Part shown: positions 15,995 to 25,045 of the stretch, in pieces
Layout: every line of letters begins with the position of its first letter
Numbering within the stretch: the stretch's first letter is position 1
NCBI RefSeq assembly: GCF_002265875.1
Contig: NZ_NPFA01000012.1
Location: 1 to 64,000, forward strand
Length of the DNA stretch: 64,000 nucleotides
Origin: Marinococcus halophilus
GTDB lineage: Bacteria > Bacillota > Bacilli > Bacillales > Marinococcaceae
Reading direction: 5' to 3'
The notes under the pieces: model-generated
What the model was told of the DNA's origin: nothing
Databases searched by the model: none
Seen by the model: only the letters and a program-made list of their open reading frames with translations
Made by a program: the position numbers and the translations under genes

Positions 15995-16948
15995 ATGAAA
16001 ACTATCCAATGGGGAATCCTGGGCACCGCCGATATCGCCAAAAAACAAATGCTGCCTGCCCTGCAGCGTACAGAAAATGCACAAGCTCATGCTATTGCGA
16101 GTGGCAGCGGCAAAGCAGAGACACTCGCAGAAGCTTTCCATATTCCGAAGGTCTACCACAGCTACGACGAACTTCTTGACGATCCGGACATCGATGCGGT
16201 CTACATTCCCCTCCCTAATCATCTGCACAAAGAATGGAGCATCAAAGCTGCCAGAAAACAAAAGCACGTACTGTGTGAAAAGCCAGCTGCGCTGAAACAG
16301 GCGGAAGCTGTGGAAATCAAAAACGTCTGCGAAGAAAATAAGGTCCAGTTTATGGAAGCCTTCATGTACCGGTTTCACCCCCAGCATCAGCTTGTCCAAA
16401 AGATGCTTGCAGGCAATGCAATTGGAGACGTTGTGACGATGCGTTCTTCGTTTACATTTCCGCTGCAGCATACCGAAGGCAATATCCGCCTTCATTCTCA
16501 GGCTGACGGCGGCGGGAGCCTCTATGATGTCGGCTGCTACTGCATTCACGCCATCCGGCAGGTTATGGGGGAACCAGACCATGCAAGCGCCTTTTATTCT
16601 TTTCATGAAAACAAACGGAGCGACTGGGCAGCTGCGGGAGTCCTTACCTTTCCCGACGGCCGGCTTGCCCACTTTGACTCCGGCATGAATGCAGCCACCC
16701 GCAACGAGTATGAAGTAATCGGAACAAAGGGAGTCCTGCGCGCCCACCAGGCATTTATCCCGACAGAGCGGCCGTGCAGGGTCTCCATCGAACTGGAAAG
16801 CGGAGAATCCTACAGCGAAACTATTTCAGATAACTATTATGTCACCGGCATGCAGTCGCTTTCTCTTGGTTTGCTGGAGGGAAGAGACTGGCCCTCGGAC
16901 GGATTTAAAGAAAATGCGTCCGTGCTTGAACAGCTTATTAAATCATGA
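15995..16948 (+). CDS. Gfo/Idh/MocA-family oxidoreductase
   Basis: A 317-residue protein with an N-terminal Rossmann fold (GILGTADIA near residue 8), the family EKPAA motif near residue 96 and a C-terminal sugar-dehydrogenase-like domain with GGGSLYDVGCYCIHA near 170. Members use NAD(P) to oxidise or reduce sugars, inositols or dihydrodiols. AGGAGG at 15982-15987 overlaps the stop of the prenyltransferase, so the two genes are co-transcribed and probably coupled. The combination does not point to a known pathway; the substrate is unassigned. Confidence 0.88.
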   Translation: MKTIQWGILGTADIAKKQMLPALQRTENAQAHAIASGSGKAETLAEAFHIPKVYHSYDELLDDPDIDAVYIPLPNHLHKEWSIKAARKQKHVLCEKPAALKQAEAVEIKNVCEENKVQFMEAFMYRFHPQHQLVQKMLAGNAIGDVVTMRSSFTFPLQHTEGNIRLHSQADGGGSLYDVGCYCIHAIRQVMGEPDHASAFYSFHENKRSDWAAAGVLTFPDGRLAHFDSGMNAATRNEYEVIGTKGVLRAHQAFIPTERPCRVSIELESGESYSETISDNYYVTGMQSLSLGLLEGRDWPSDGFKENASVLEQLIKS

Positions 16949-16949
16949 A

Positions 16950-16992
16950 AAGCCCGCAGCCTTCTGTTTCAGAAGCTGCGGGCCCTGTTTTG
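16950..16992. terminator. Bidirectional terminator between convergent genes
   Basis: GCCCGCAGC and GCTGCGGGC arms with a TTCTG/CAGAA extension form a strong hairpin between the Gfo/Idh/MocA stop and the racemase-like stop, with T-rich flanks on both sides. Confidence 0.85.
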
Positions 16993-18081
16993 TTATTCTA
17001 TATATTTTCGTTCGATGGACTCCTGCGCATTCATGATCGAAACTCGTGCTGTTAAAGCGTCTCCCTCGCTGATGGCCTTCCCGGTTACATCAATCAGCGA
17101 AAACTGCGAGCTTGGCTTCCCGACCACGTCCACCGGCTCCTCTCCCCAGAATATTTTTGCCGGCGGCCGGACGTAGGAACGTACACTCCGAAGAATATTA
17201 ACAGCCAGCTTTTTCGACGTGCTGGACTGGTTCTCCCGGGCAAAGTTAAAGCCGTGTGCTTCTCCAAGTGGAATAAGCCCTACAGTCATGTTTTCGTTCA
17301 ATGGTTTTGTATCCCCATAGCCCACCGTGCTTCCTTTTTTGATTTCCCGGGTTTCCAGAAGCGGGGTTTTCAGCTCGAACGTTTCTTCAAATCGCAGGCC
17401 GTTTCTGCTCGCTGCCTGGCCGAACATGGCGTTGCCGATACGGATCATATTAAAGCCAAGCTCCGGATATTTGACAGCTATCGCGCTGTTGGCCATGTGT
17501 ACATATGCAGGATGAATGCCATAAATTTTCGTTATGATTTCTACGCACTGCTTTAAGCGGTCACTCTGAAAAGTAATTTTTTCCGCGTGCCTATTGGCAG
17601 CAAAATGAGAATAAACGCCTTCCATCTTCACCGAATGCAGCGTTTGGTACGTTTCCAGAAATGGATTTAAATCTTTTTCATCCAGTCCAAAACGGTTCAA
17701 CGCAATGTTGATTTTCAAATGAAATGGATACTGGCCTGCGTTTTTCTTTTCCGCTGCCTCATTTAATTTTTTTAGCTTTTCAATTGTGTCAACGGTAGGC
17801 GTCAAATGGTAATCGATTACATGTTCCTCATTAAAATACGGCCCTAAAACTAAAATCGGGGCCTTTACTCCGCTTTTCCGCAATTCAATGCCTTCCTCTT
17901 CGACCCCCACTGCTAAGTAATCCACTTCGTTTTCAATATACTTTGCCATCGGAACCAGCCCATGCCCATAGGCATTACTTTTTACAATACCGGCAAAAAA
18001 CTTATCCGGCATCCGCTGCTTAATCTGGTTAATATTATTGCGTACAGCCTTTACGTTAATTTCGATCCATGAAGAGTTCAT
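16993..18081 (-). CDS. Alanine racemase-like PLP protein, divergent active site
   Basis: A 362-residue protein of the fold III alanine racemase family. The PLP lysine Lys34 (KSNAYGHG) and the opposite Tyr255 (GYGDT) are present, as are Lys123 and Arg130. However, the usual KxDTGMxRxG motif reads KINIALNRFG, and the usual VGRxxMDQ motif reads VGKPSSQF, so the Met-Asp pair of the active site is replaced by Ser325-Gln326. Cell-wall D-alanine synthesis is therefore not assured; a broad-specificity or other amino-acid racemase is possible. The gene stands alone, convergent with the Gfo/Idh/MocA gene. Confidence 0.8.
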   Translation of the reverse strand: MNSSWIEINVKAVRNNINQIKQRMPDKFFAGIVKSNAYGHGLVPMAKYIENEVDYLAVGVEEEGIELRKSGVKAPILVLGPYFNEEHVIDYHLTPTVDTIEKLKKLNEAAEKKNAGQYPFHLKINIALNRFGLDEKDLNPFLETYQTLHSVKMEGVYSHFAANRHAEKITFQSDRLKQCVEIITKIYGIHPAYVHMANSAIAVKYPELGFNMIRIGNAMFGQAASRNGLRFEETFELKTPLLETREIKKGSTVGYGDTKPLNENMTVGLIPLGEAHGFNFARENQSSTSKKLAVNILRSVRSYVRPPAKIFWGEEPVDVVGKPSSQFSLIDVTGKAISEGDALTARVSIMNAQESIERKYIE

Positions 18082-18274
18082 CCATTACACGCCCTTTTCT
18101 GCTGAATATCATTCTATGTTTGAGAACAATTTCATGCGCCTTCTGTTCTATACCTTTCCAAAAGCCGTGAAAAACCACCTTTCTATTTCTTTTTATACAA
18201 ATAATTTTCCCTTTTGGCTTCTACGCCTCTAACCAACCGCACCGGATTAAAAAACCAGCAGTGCGGGTATGATT

Positions 18275-18296
18275 AACAAAGTGTATAAACTTTGTT
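18275..18296. promoter_or_regulatory. Short palindrome before the aldo/keto reductase gene
   Basis: Perfect 8-bp arms AACAAAGT and ACTTTGTT are separated by 6 bases and end 21 bp before the start codon. It could be an operator or a 5' mRNA hairpin; no T run follows, so it is not a terminator. Confidence 0.45.
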
Positions 18297-18317
18297 TCTA
18301 CTGAAGGAGGATCATAT

Positions 18318-19196
18318 ATGAGAAATTCAAACATTACCGCAGACCAGGCCGGCACATTCCGGATCGGCGGCGATATAGAAGTGAACCGTTTAGGCTACGG
18401 CGCAATGCAACTGACCGGCGAGGGCGTATGGAAAGAGCCTTCCAATCCTGAGGAAGCTGTCCGCGTGCTCCGCCGGGCATCAGAACTCGGGGTCAATTTT
18501 ATTGATACAGCAGACGCCTATGGCCCGTTTACAGCCAACCGCCTTATTAAAGAAGCGCTCCATCCGTATAACGACGATATGACGATCGCGACAAAGGTCG
18601 GCCTTACCCGAGCAGGCCCTAATGACTGGCGCCCGGTGGGACGCCCCGAATATCTGCGCCAGCAGGTTGAGCTGAACCTGATGGATTTAGGTCTTGAACG
18701 CATTGATCTTATGCAGCTGCACCGGGTGGACCCTGAAGTTCCGGTTGCAGACCAGGTCGGTGAACTGAAAAAAATGCAGGAAGAAGGCAAAATCCGTCAT
18801 ATCGGGCTCAGTGAAGTGAATACCGAACAGTTTAAAGAAGCACAAAAGGTAACTTCTATTGCCTCTGTTCAAAACCGCTATAACTTGGCCAATCGTGAAT
18901 CAGAAGAAATGCTTGATTATTGTAACGATAACAATATTGCTTTTATTCCATGGTTCCCTCTTGCCACCGGTGAACTCGCCCAGGAAGGCGGCCCGCTGGA
19001 CCAGCTGGCCGAAGACCATAACGCAAAACCAGCTCAGCTCGCACTGGCATGGCTCCTGAAGCGTTCCGACGTTATTCTTCCAATTCCAGGCACTTCTACA
19101 GTAAGCCACCTGGAAGATAATATCGCTGCAGCCGGCATTAAACTGAGCGATGAGGAATTTAATACGCTTACTAATGCTGTGAAAAGCAGCAGTTAA
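18318..19196 (+). CDS. Aldo/keto reductase
   Basis: A 292-residue (alpha/beta)8-barrel oxidoreductase with the catalytic tetrad Asp63, Tyr68, Lys93 and His135 (in FIDTADAYG, ATKVG and QLHRVD). The C-terminal IPGTSTVSHLEDN is the NADPH-binding end of the family. It reduces aldehydes or ketones using NADPH. An AAGGAGG site precedes the ATG, and a short palindrome (18275-18296) just upstream suggests regulated expression. It is a single-gene unit closed by a terminator. The substrate cannot be told. Confidence 0.9.
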   Translation: MRNSNITADQAGTFRIGGDIEVNRLGYGAMQLTGEGVWKEPSNPEEAVRVLRRASELGVNFIDTADAYGPFTANRLIKEALHPYNDDMTIATKVGLTRAGPNDWRPVGRPEYLRQQVELNLMDLGLERIDLMQLHRVDPEVPVADQVGELKKMQEEGKIRHIGLSEVNTEQFKEAQKVTSIASVQNRYNLANRESEEMLDYCNDNNIAFIPWFPLATGELAQEGGPLDQLAEDHNAKPAQLALAWLLKRSDVILPIPGTSTVSHLEDNIAAAGIKLSDEEFNTLTNAVKSSS

Positions 19197-19212
19197 ATAA
19201 TGTTTTATATAA

Positions 19213-19260
19213 AAGCTTTCAGCCAGCATCCGCTTCTGCACAGGCTGAAGGCTTTTTTCC
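19213..19260 (+). terminator. Terminator after the aldo/keto reductase
   Basis: AAAGC-TTCAGCC and GGCTGAAGGC arms are followed by T6, beginning 17 bp after the stop. Confidence 0.8.
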
Positions 19261-19311
19261 CAGAGGAGAGAAAGTTCTCCCCTGATTCCCCTGAATGAAA
19301 GGAGCAGCAGC

Positions 19312-20046
19312 ATGCTACAAACGTCCAGTCCTTATCTGCTGACGAAAGAAGATATGGAAACGTCCGACCGGCTCCCCTCCTGGCTGCAGGAGGAATACCA
19401 GACCTTCAAGCACGTAGTAACGAACCCCGAGTTCCCCTGCTTTTTCGGCATGAAAGCACAGCGAAAAGGAGAACTGCGCTATTCTTATATCACTCATGAC
19501 CATTGGGATCACCTTGGTGGTGTGCTCGAAAGCTTTCTCCATTTAATGGCGGAACCGCCTTTTACCAGGCACGGCCTGTTTCTTTTCGTCGAACCCGAAG
19601 CACGTGAGCAGTCCGTCGACTATTACCGCTCCTATTTCTGGGAGGTACTGCAGCACCTGCATGAACAGGACAGGTACAGCTGGCCGGGAGACAAACCAAA
19701 AGATCCCGATCATTTTCTTTGGGACTACCATTTTGCCGGCGAACCCGTTTTTGTTTTCGGTAATGCCCCTGCCTATAAGCAACGGAAAACGAGAGACCTC
19801 GGGAACAGTTTGATTCTCGGCTTTCAGCCCCGTGCTATTTTCGAAGGGCTTGAAGGCACAGAAAAAGGAGGCATCATGTCGAGAGAAAAAGTCCGGGCCC
19901 GCGTAGAGAAATGGGATAACCTCCCTACTCACCCGGATATCAGCCACTTTGGTGATCCAACACACAACGAGTGGAAGCAGTTTTTCATTGGAGACGACAT
20001 TAAGCCAATAGAAGGCAAATGCCCATTTCATCATAAAGACGTATAG
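19312..20046 (+). CDS. YqcI/YcgG family protein
   Basis: A 244-residue soluble protein matching the YqcI/YcgG family by its FPCFFG stretch near residue 42, the paired HDHWDHL near 62, and KTRDLGNSLILGFQPR near 159. The C-terminus carries a CPFHH cluster that could bind metal. The biochemical function of the family is not known. A good AAAGGAG site precedes the ATG, and the gene appears monocistronic. The B. subtilis homologues give no clear pathway. Confidence 0.85.
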   Translation: MLQTSSPYLLTKEDMETSDRLPSWLQEEYQTFKHVVTNPEFPCFFGMKAQRKGELRYSYITHDHWDHLGGVLESFLHLMAEPPFTRHGLFLFVEPEAREQSVDYYRSYFWEVLQHLHEQDRYSWPGDKPKDPDHFLWDYHFAGEPVFVFGNAPAYKQRKTRDLGNSLILGFQPRAIFEGLEGTEKGGIMSREKVRARVEKWDNLPTHPDISHFGDPTHNEWKQFFIGDDIKPIEGKCPFHHKDV

Positions 20047-20080
20047 GTATCTCATTTACGAGGAAATTAATGGCCGCAAG

Positions 20081-20110
20081 CGCTTTCTGTGTAACGCAGG
20101 AAGCGTTTTT
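20081..20110 (+). terminator. Terminator after the YqcI/YcgG gene
   Basis: CGCTTTCTG and CAGGAAGCG arms (one G-T pair) with a 7-nt loop are followed by TTTTT. Confidence 0.65.
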
Positions 20111-20246
20111 AAATGCCTACACTCTGCATCTTTAAATTTGAAGAACTGGGAGGAAGGCTTGTATAATGAAAGATGTATCATAATATAAATAATGATTTTT
20201 CGATATACGCTGCTTAGCTTCAAAAATATATTTTAAAGGAGTATTT

Positions 20247-21722
20247 ATGGCTGAAAAAAACACAGCAAAAAAAGCGGGCTGGCAGCTTGAACACAGCTAT
20301 GCCGCCCTCCCGCAAACCTTTTTTTCCAAACTCACTCCAGCTCCTGTCCAGGAACCGGAGCTTGTTATATTGAACGAACAGCTTGCTTCTTCTCTCGGGC
20401 TTGATAGTGAAGCACTGCGGGAAGACGAAAACTTACAGGTACTCGCAGGCAGCCAGACGCCGGAGAACGGACTGCCGCTTGCCCAGGCTTACGCCGGGCA
20501 CCAGTTTGGCCATTTTACGATGCTCGGGGACGGACGCGCCCTCCTTCACGGGGAACAAATAACCCCTGAAGGCCGCAGAGTTGATATTCAGCTGAAAGGG
20601 TCCGGCCGGACCCCGTATTCCCGGGGCGGTGACGGGCGTGCTGCGCTTGGGCCAATGCTACGGGAATATATTATCAGCGAGGCAATGCATGCGCTTGGCA
20701 TACCAACCACCCGGAGTCTTGCTGTTGTTAAAACCGGTGAACCCGTTTTCCGGGAAAGCGTGCTGACCGGGGCAGTATTGACACGTACTTCTTCCAGCCA
20801 CCTGCGTGTCGGCACATTCGAATATGCTTTAAACCACGGCTCAATGAACGATCTACAGGCTCTCGCTGACTATACAATTGATCGTCACTATCCAGAAGTC
20901 CGGGAAACGGAAAATCCTTACCTGGAGCTGCTCCGCAAAGTCGTTACACGCCAGGCTTCGTTAATTTCCAAGTGGCAGCTTGCCGGCTTTATCCATGGAG
21001 TAATGAACAGCGACAATATGGCTCTCAGCGGAGAAACTATTGATTACGGCCCATGCGCTTTTATGAACAGCTATGATCCAAAGACTGTATTTAGTTCGAT
21101 TGATGCGCGCGGCCGCTACGCTTACGGCAGGCAGCCGATTATGGCAGAATGGAATCTTTCCCGGTTTGCTGAAGCCCTTGTGCCGCTTATTGATGAAAAC
21201 CAGGAGAAATCCGTGGAGCTTGCTCAGGCAGAAATCTCTCAGTTCCCTGAGCGATTTAATGAATACTGGCTCCAGGGGATGCGTGCCAAACTCGGACTTT
21301 TCACGGAAGAACAGGAAGACGAAGCGCTTATCACCAGCCTGCTCAGCCTTATGCAGACGCATGAAGCCGATTACACGAATACCTTCCGTGCTCTGACCTT
21401 TAACCAGTTCGATGACTCCGGGCTCTTTACGGACAGTGACTTTGCTTCCTGGCAGGAACAGTGGCTTGAGCGCCTCGAAAGGCAGGAGGAATCCAAAGAC
21501 CTCTCCGGACAGCTGATGCGTGACCATAACCCTGCGGTCATTCCACGGAACCATCATGTGGAAGAGGCGATTGAAGCCGCTGAAAAAAACAGGGATTACA
21601 GCGTGATGAACCAGCTCCTGAATGTACTTTCAGAGCCTTACGCCCATACTAAAGAGCAGGAAAAATATACAGCACCTCCCGCTCCTTCACTTGTGCCCTA
21701 CCGTACGTACTGCGGCACGTAA
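20247..21722 (+). CDS. selO: SelO/YdiU-family protein adenylyltransferase (pseudokinase)
   Basis: A 491-residue member of the SelO (YdiU/UPF0061) family, which transfers AMP from ATP to Ser, Thr or Tyr of proteins and is linked to redox stress. The family hallmarks are clear: [10 protein letters not shown] near residue 85, [11 protein letters not shown] near 96, [18 protein letters not shown] near 115-132 and HGVMNSDNM near 249 with the inverted active site. There is no selenocysteine at the C-terminus, which ends YRTYCGT. It is a single-gene unit with an AAAGGAG site upstream. Confidence 0.95.
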   Translation: MAEKNTAKKAGWQLEHSYAALPQTFFSKLTPAPVQEPELVILNEQLASSLGLDSEALREDENLQVLAGSQTPENGLPLAQAYAGHQFGHFTMLGDGRALLHGEQITPEGRRVDIQLKGSGRTPYSRGGDGRAALGPMLREYIISEAMHALGIPTTRSLAVVKTGEPVFRESVLTGAVLTRTSSSHLRVGTFEYALNHGSMNDLQALADYTIDRHYPEVRETENPYLELLRKVVTRQASLISKWQLAGFIHGVMNSDNMALSGETIDYGPCAFMNSYDPKTVFSSIDARGRYAYGRQPIMAEWNLSRFAEALVPLIDENQEKSVELAQAEISQFPERFNEYWLQGMRAKLGLFTEEQEDEALITSLLSLMQTHEADYTNTFRALTFNQFDDSGLFTDSDFASWQEQWLERLERQEESKDLSGQLMRDHNPAVIPRNHHVEEAIEAAEKNRDYSVMNQLLNVLSEPYAHTKEQEKYTAPPAPSLVPYRTYCGT

Positions 21723-21742
21723 AAAACGATGATTAATTACTG

Positions 21743-21783
21743 GAAGCCTCCGCTCACTGCTGAACGGAGGCTTCTTATTTTTA
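21743..21783 (+). terminator. Terminator of selO
   Basis: Perfect 10-bp arms GAAGCCTCCG and CGGAGGCTTC with a 12-nt loop are followed by TTATTTTT. Confidence 0.85.
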
Positions 21784-21827
21784 TCACTGTTGCTTTTTTA
21801 ATTCTCAGCGCTGCAGCTTTTTCTGCC

Positions 21828-22049
21828 TCACCCGAACCACACCCGGGATAAAAAGATAACTATGGAAACGGTAATGCCGCCAAATATTGTCGAAATAAGC
21901 ACGCTCTGAGCAGCATATTCGGGATAATTATCATATTCGAGCGCGAACAGGGCGCTGTTTTTGGACATAGGAAATGAGCTGGCGATAAATAAAGCCTGCG
22001 CCACTGTGCCTTCGAGCTGAAGCAGAGCAATAATTCCTAAAGCAACTCT
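21828..22049 (-). pseudogene. C-terminal remnant of an AEC (auxin efflux carrier) family transporter
   Basis: Read on the minus strand, this 222-bp stretch is an open frame without a start codon. It encodes about 73 residues that match the end of AEC-family permeases: ASSFPMSKNSALFALEYD followed by PEYAAQSVLISTIF and a final hydrophobic helix, ending at a TGA at 21828-21830. The coding match stops near 22050, where the frame runs into unrelated sequence just upstream of the lactate permease gene's cre-like site. The other roughly 230 residues of the transporter are absent, so this is a deletion relic. Family assignment is by eye. Confidence 0.7.
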
Positions 22050-22149
22050 TCTTTGTCTCCTGTGGCAGAATCTTGTCTGAGTTATGTCAAAAATAAGACA
22101 ATTTTCCCTTTCCTTTTACTGCACTGACCTCTCCTATTGCATGCTTTAA

Positions 22150-22163
22150 TGAAAGCGCTTAAG
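22150..22163 (+). promoter_or_regulatory. cre-like site upstream of lctP
   Basis: TGAAAGCGCTTAAG matches 12 of 14 cre positions and lies 77 bp upstream of the permease start. It suggests catabolite control of lactate transport. Confidence 0.55.
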
Positions 22164-22240
22164 GTGGAAATAAGACATATGATGACTGAACTTTTAAAAA
22201 TGATTTTGTTTCCTACTCCCCCTGTAAAGGAGATGCCTCT

Positions 22241-23827
22241 ATGCTGATGCTGGTCGCTCTAAGTGCTGTAATTTTTCCTTTTATTTTTCTTGTTCTGCTT
22301 CGCATGCCTGCTATTAAAGGAATGACACTAAGTTCTATTATAGTTATCCTGCTTGCTGTTACGGTCTGGGGAATGGGAGGACATATCATTCTTTCTTCTA
22401 TTCTTCAGGGGGCTCATAAAACATTAACGATTCTGCTTATTTTATTTGGAGCACTTGTGCTGCTGAATACCCTGCGGAAAAATGGTGCTGTAGATCGAAT
22501 TAATCAGGGGTTCAAAAGCATTTCAGAGGACATGCGGGTACAGCTGATCATCGTAGCTTTTCTGTTTGGCTCCCTGCTTGAAGGAGCTGCCGGCTTCGGG
22601 ACACCGGCCATGATTACAGCTCCATTGATGCTTGCCTTAGGATTTAAGCCGCTCGCTGCCGTAGCCACCGCCCTTATAGCCGACAGCTCAGCTGTAGCTT
22701 TCGGAGCAGTTGGTACACCAGTGATTGTCGGCCTTAGTACATTAGAGCCGGCTGGGCCGGCTTTCTTCCAGGAAATTGGTGTTACGGTTACTTTAATTGA
22801 TTTATTTGGCGGCACCTTTATCCCCTTTATACTGGTTGCCGTACTCACCCTCTTCTTCGGAAAAGGAAAAGGACTGCGGGATGCATGGCCAATGCTCCCG
22901 TGGACATTGATGATCGGGGCTGTGTATACGTCATCTGCTCTATTATACGCATTTCTATTCGGTCCGGAATTCGTCGCTATTTTGGGAGCTCTCACTGGTC
23001 TTGCTGTGGCTGCATTTACTGCGAAAAAAGGCCTTCTTCTTCCGAAATCATCCTGGACAGACGCTTTGCAGGATAATTTTAAGATTAACAATGAAAAATC
23101 CGATATGAGCCTTCTGACAGCGTGGTCACCGTACCTGATTGTAGTGGTTCTGCTGCTTTTCACAAGAATCGTTCCGTGGCTCCGGGAATTCACTACCAAC
23201 GTGCTTGATCTTTCATGGACAAATATTCTTGGTATTGAAGGGGTGACTTCCAACTGGGAACTGCTGTATTCTCCAGGCACCATACTCACCGTTACTGCCC
23301 TGCTTGCAGTAATCATTCAACGACGTTCGTTTAAAAACTTTACTGCCTCTGCCATGGATGCTCTTTCCACCATTAAAATCACCGGCATTACTTTATTTGC
23401 CACCCTTGCGATGGTTCATGTTTTCAGCAATTCGGGTATCAATGCTAACGACATCACCAGTATGCCTGAGTATATCGCAGCCGGCATGGCAGCCGCCTTC
23501 GGTCCCATGTGGATCCTTGTCGCCCCCTTTCTTGGAGAGCTTGGCTCTTTTATTACCGGAAGTGCCACCGTTTCCACTCTCACATTTTCCCCGGTGCAGT
23601 ACAGCATCGCTAACGCTACCAGCGTGGATCCCACAGTCGTACTCGGAGCCCAGCTCGTTGGGGCCGGAGCCGGAAATATGATCTGTATCCATAATGTAGT
23701 CGCTGCATGTGCGGTGGTTGGCATGGAAGGAAAAGAAGGAAGCGTAATACGTAAGACGCTCGGCCCGGCTATTCTTTACGGCGTTTTGGCAGGAGCAGGA
23801 GGCTTCATTATAATGAATCTATTTTAA
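22241..23827 (+). CDS. lctP: L-lactate permease
   Basis: A 528-residue member of the LctP (lactate:H+ symporter) family with about 13 hydrophobic segments. Family stretches include [19 protein letters not shown] near residue 112, [15 protein letters not shown] near 148 and [17 protein letters not shown] near 475. It imports lactate or glycolate. The start has a strong AAAGGAGATG site 6 bp upstream. No lactate dehydrogenase or LutABC genes are next to it in the window. It is a single transcription unit, with the terminator at 23831 and a cre-like site upstream. Confidence 0.93.
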   Translation: MLMLVALSAVIFPFIFLVLLRMPAIKGMTLSSIIVILLAVTVWGMGGHIILSSILQGAHKTLTILLILFGALVLLNTLRKNGAVDRINQGFKSISEDMRVQLIIVAFLFGSLLEGAAGFGTPAMITAPLMLALGFKPLAAVATALIADSSAVAFGAVGTPVIVGLSTLEPAGPAFFQEIGVTVTLIDLFGGTFIPFILVAVLTLFFGKGKGLRDAWPMLPWTLMIGAVYTSSALLYAFLFGPEFVAILGALTGLAVAAFTAKKGLLLPKSSWTDALQDNFKINNEKSDMSLLTAWSPYLIVVVLLLFTRIVPWLREFTTNVLDLSWTNILGIEGVTSNWELLYSPGTILTVTALLAVIIQRRSFKNFTASAMDALSTIKITGITLFATLAMVHVFSNSGINANDITSMPEYIAAGMAAAFGPMWILVAPFLGELGSFITGSATVSTLTFSPVQYSIANATSVDPTVVLGAQLVGAGAGNMICIHNVVAACAVVGMEGKEGSVIRKTLGPAILYGVLAGAGGFIIMNLF

Positions 23828-23830
23828 GAT

Positions 23831-23874
23831 AAAAAAACAGGAGCGGCCTCCTCAAAGAGTCCCTCCTGTTTTTA
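23831..23874. terminator. Terminator between convergent lctP and NlpC/P60 genes
   Basis: AAAAACAGGAG and CTCCTGTTTTT arms enclose about 20 nt. A on one side and T on the other allow it to work in both directions. Confidence 0.8.
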
Positions 23875-23883
23875 ATATTCGTT

Positions 23884-24567
23884 TTAAAGCTGGCCGGCAC
23901 CCATGTAACGTGGACCCCAGTAGGAGCTGTCAAGGCTCGAAGTAGTTACGCCTGTAGAAGAGCCGGAATGAACAAATTCATTGTTGCCTATATAAATACC
24001 CGCGTGAGAAGCTCCGCCTCTCGTGTTAAAGAATACAACATCTCCTGGAGAAGGATTCGAAACCTTCGAGCTCGCACTGTACATGCCGGAGACAGTCCGA
24101 GGGATGTTTTCACCGTGCTTCTCATAAACATAATTAATAAATCCACTGCAGTCAAAGCCGCTCGGGGACGTGCCGCCCCAAACATAAGGTGACCCGATGT
24201 ATTGCTTAGCCGTGCTTGTAATCCCGGAGCTGCTGCTTGTGGAAACGCCCGCTACCTGTTCACCCGATCCCATTAAAGAATCCTGGGTCGCTGGACCGGC
24301 TACACCGTAATAATCTCCGGCTGGGGAAGAAATGCCGTGATCGGATTGATATTCTTTAACCGCACTTAACGTCCGTGGGCCAAAACGCGAGCCGGTGTAG
24401 CCGTGGAAATAACCTTCATCCTTTAATGTTTCCTGCAGGTCGTTTACCGAGGAATTCGTATCGCCGTAGGACAAAGAACCATGATCGTCGATAGACGCGT
24501 CTGCTGCCTGCGGAGCACCAAGTAGGACTCCTGCTGTAATTGCTGTTCCAAAAAGATATTTTTTCAT
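23884..24567 (-). CDS. Secreted NlpC/P60 peptidoglycan hydrolase with PG-binding domain
   Basis: A 227-residue exported cell-wall enzyme. Residues 1-24 are a signal peptide (MKKYLFGTAI, hydrophobic core, cleavage after ADA), residues about 30-100 a peptidoglycan-binding domain 1 repeat, a Ser-rich linker follows near 107-115, and 117-227 is the NlpC/P60 domain with Cys140 (GFDCSGF), His188 (ASHAGIY) and His200. It should cut the D-Glu-diamino acid bond in stem peptides. The start is uncertain: no good ribosome binding site precedes ATG 24567, and an in-frame ATG at 24591 would add eight residues. Confidence 0.9.
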   Translation of the reverse strand: MKKYLFGTAITAGVLLGAPQAADASIDDHGSLSYGDTNSSVNDLQETLKDEGYFHGYTGSRFGPRTLSAVKEYQSDHGISSPAGDYYGVAGPATQDSLMGSGEQVAGVSTSSSSGITSTAKQYIGSPYVWGGTSPSGFDCSGFINYVYEKHGENIPRTVSGMYSASSKVSNPSPGDVVFFNTRGGASHAGIYIGNNEFVHSGSSTGVTTSSLDSSYWGPRYMGAGQL

Positions 24568-24591
24568 TATAATGTTCACTAGTCGTAGCAT

Positions 24592-25045
24592 CCATCACCG
24601 AAACTTGATTGAATAAGTATTGTTAAGTTTTCTTATATGTTTACTTGCCTTTTATGTCACACGACTGGAGTAACAACGGCTGGACACGACAGAGTGAAAC
24701 TGCACCTCCATTAAGTAGTTTAAAAATTTTATATGTGTTAAATCAGCGACTCAACATGACCGAGTATATCCGACCCTGCTTTCTTAAACAACGGAATTAG
24801 GTCATTTGTAATCTCATTTTAATAAAAGTAATATTTTATACATTAATTAGGTAAATAAAATATAATATCTTTTTAAATACATAAATATTGACGACATGCT
24901 GGCAAAGCAATGATTAAAGTATTCTATCTCCATGAAATCCCGTTTGAATTCTTCTTTATTTTAATGCATAGACGTATCTCCAAGCTTACAAAAAACTGCT
25001 CCAGATTTATACCGGAAGCAGCCTGCTTTTTTCATTTTAAAATGC
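24592..25045. other. AT-rich intergenic region
   Basis: About 450 bp, markedly AT-rich, between the starts of the NlpC/P60 gene and the end of the MFS gene. It must contain the NlpC/P60 promoter, but no clear -35/-10 pair, tRNA or riboswitch was recognised. A weak 63-codon frame from 24910 lacks a ribosome binding site and overlaps a hairpin, so it is not called. The only distinct element is the terminator at 24989. Confidence 0.5.
24989..25032 (-). terminator. Terminator of the MFS transporter gene
   Basis: GCTGC-type arms (AAAAAACTGCT and AGCAG-CTGCTTTTTT) around a CCGG/CCAG stem lie just after the MFS stop at 25046; A and T runs flank the hairpin. Confidence 0.65.
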
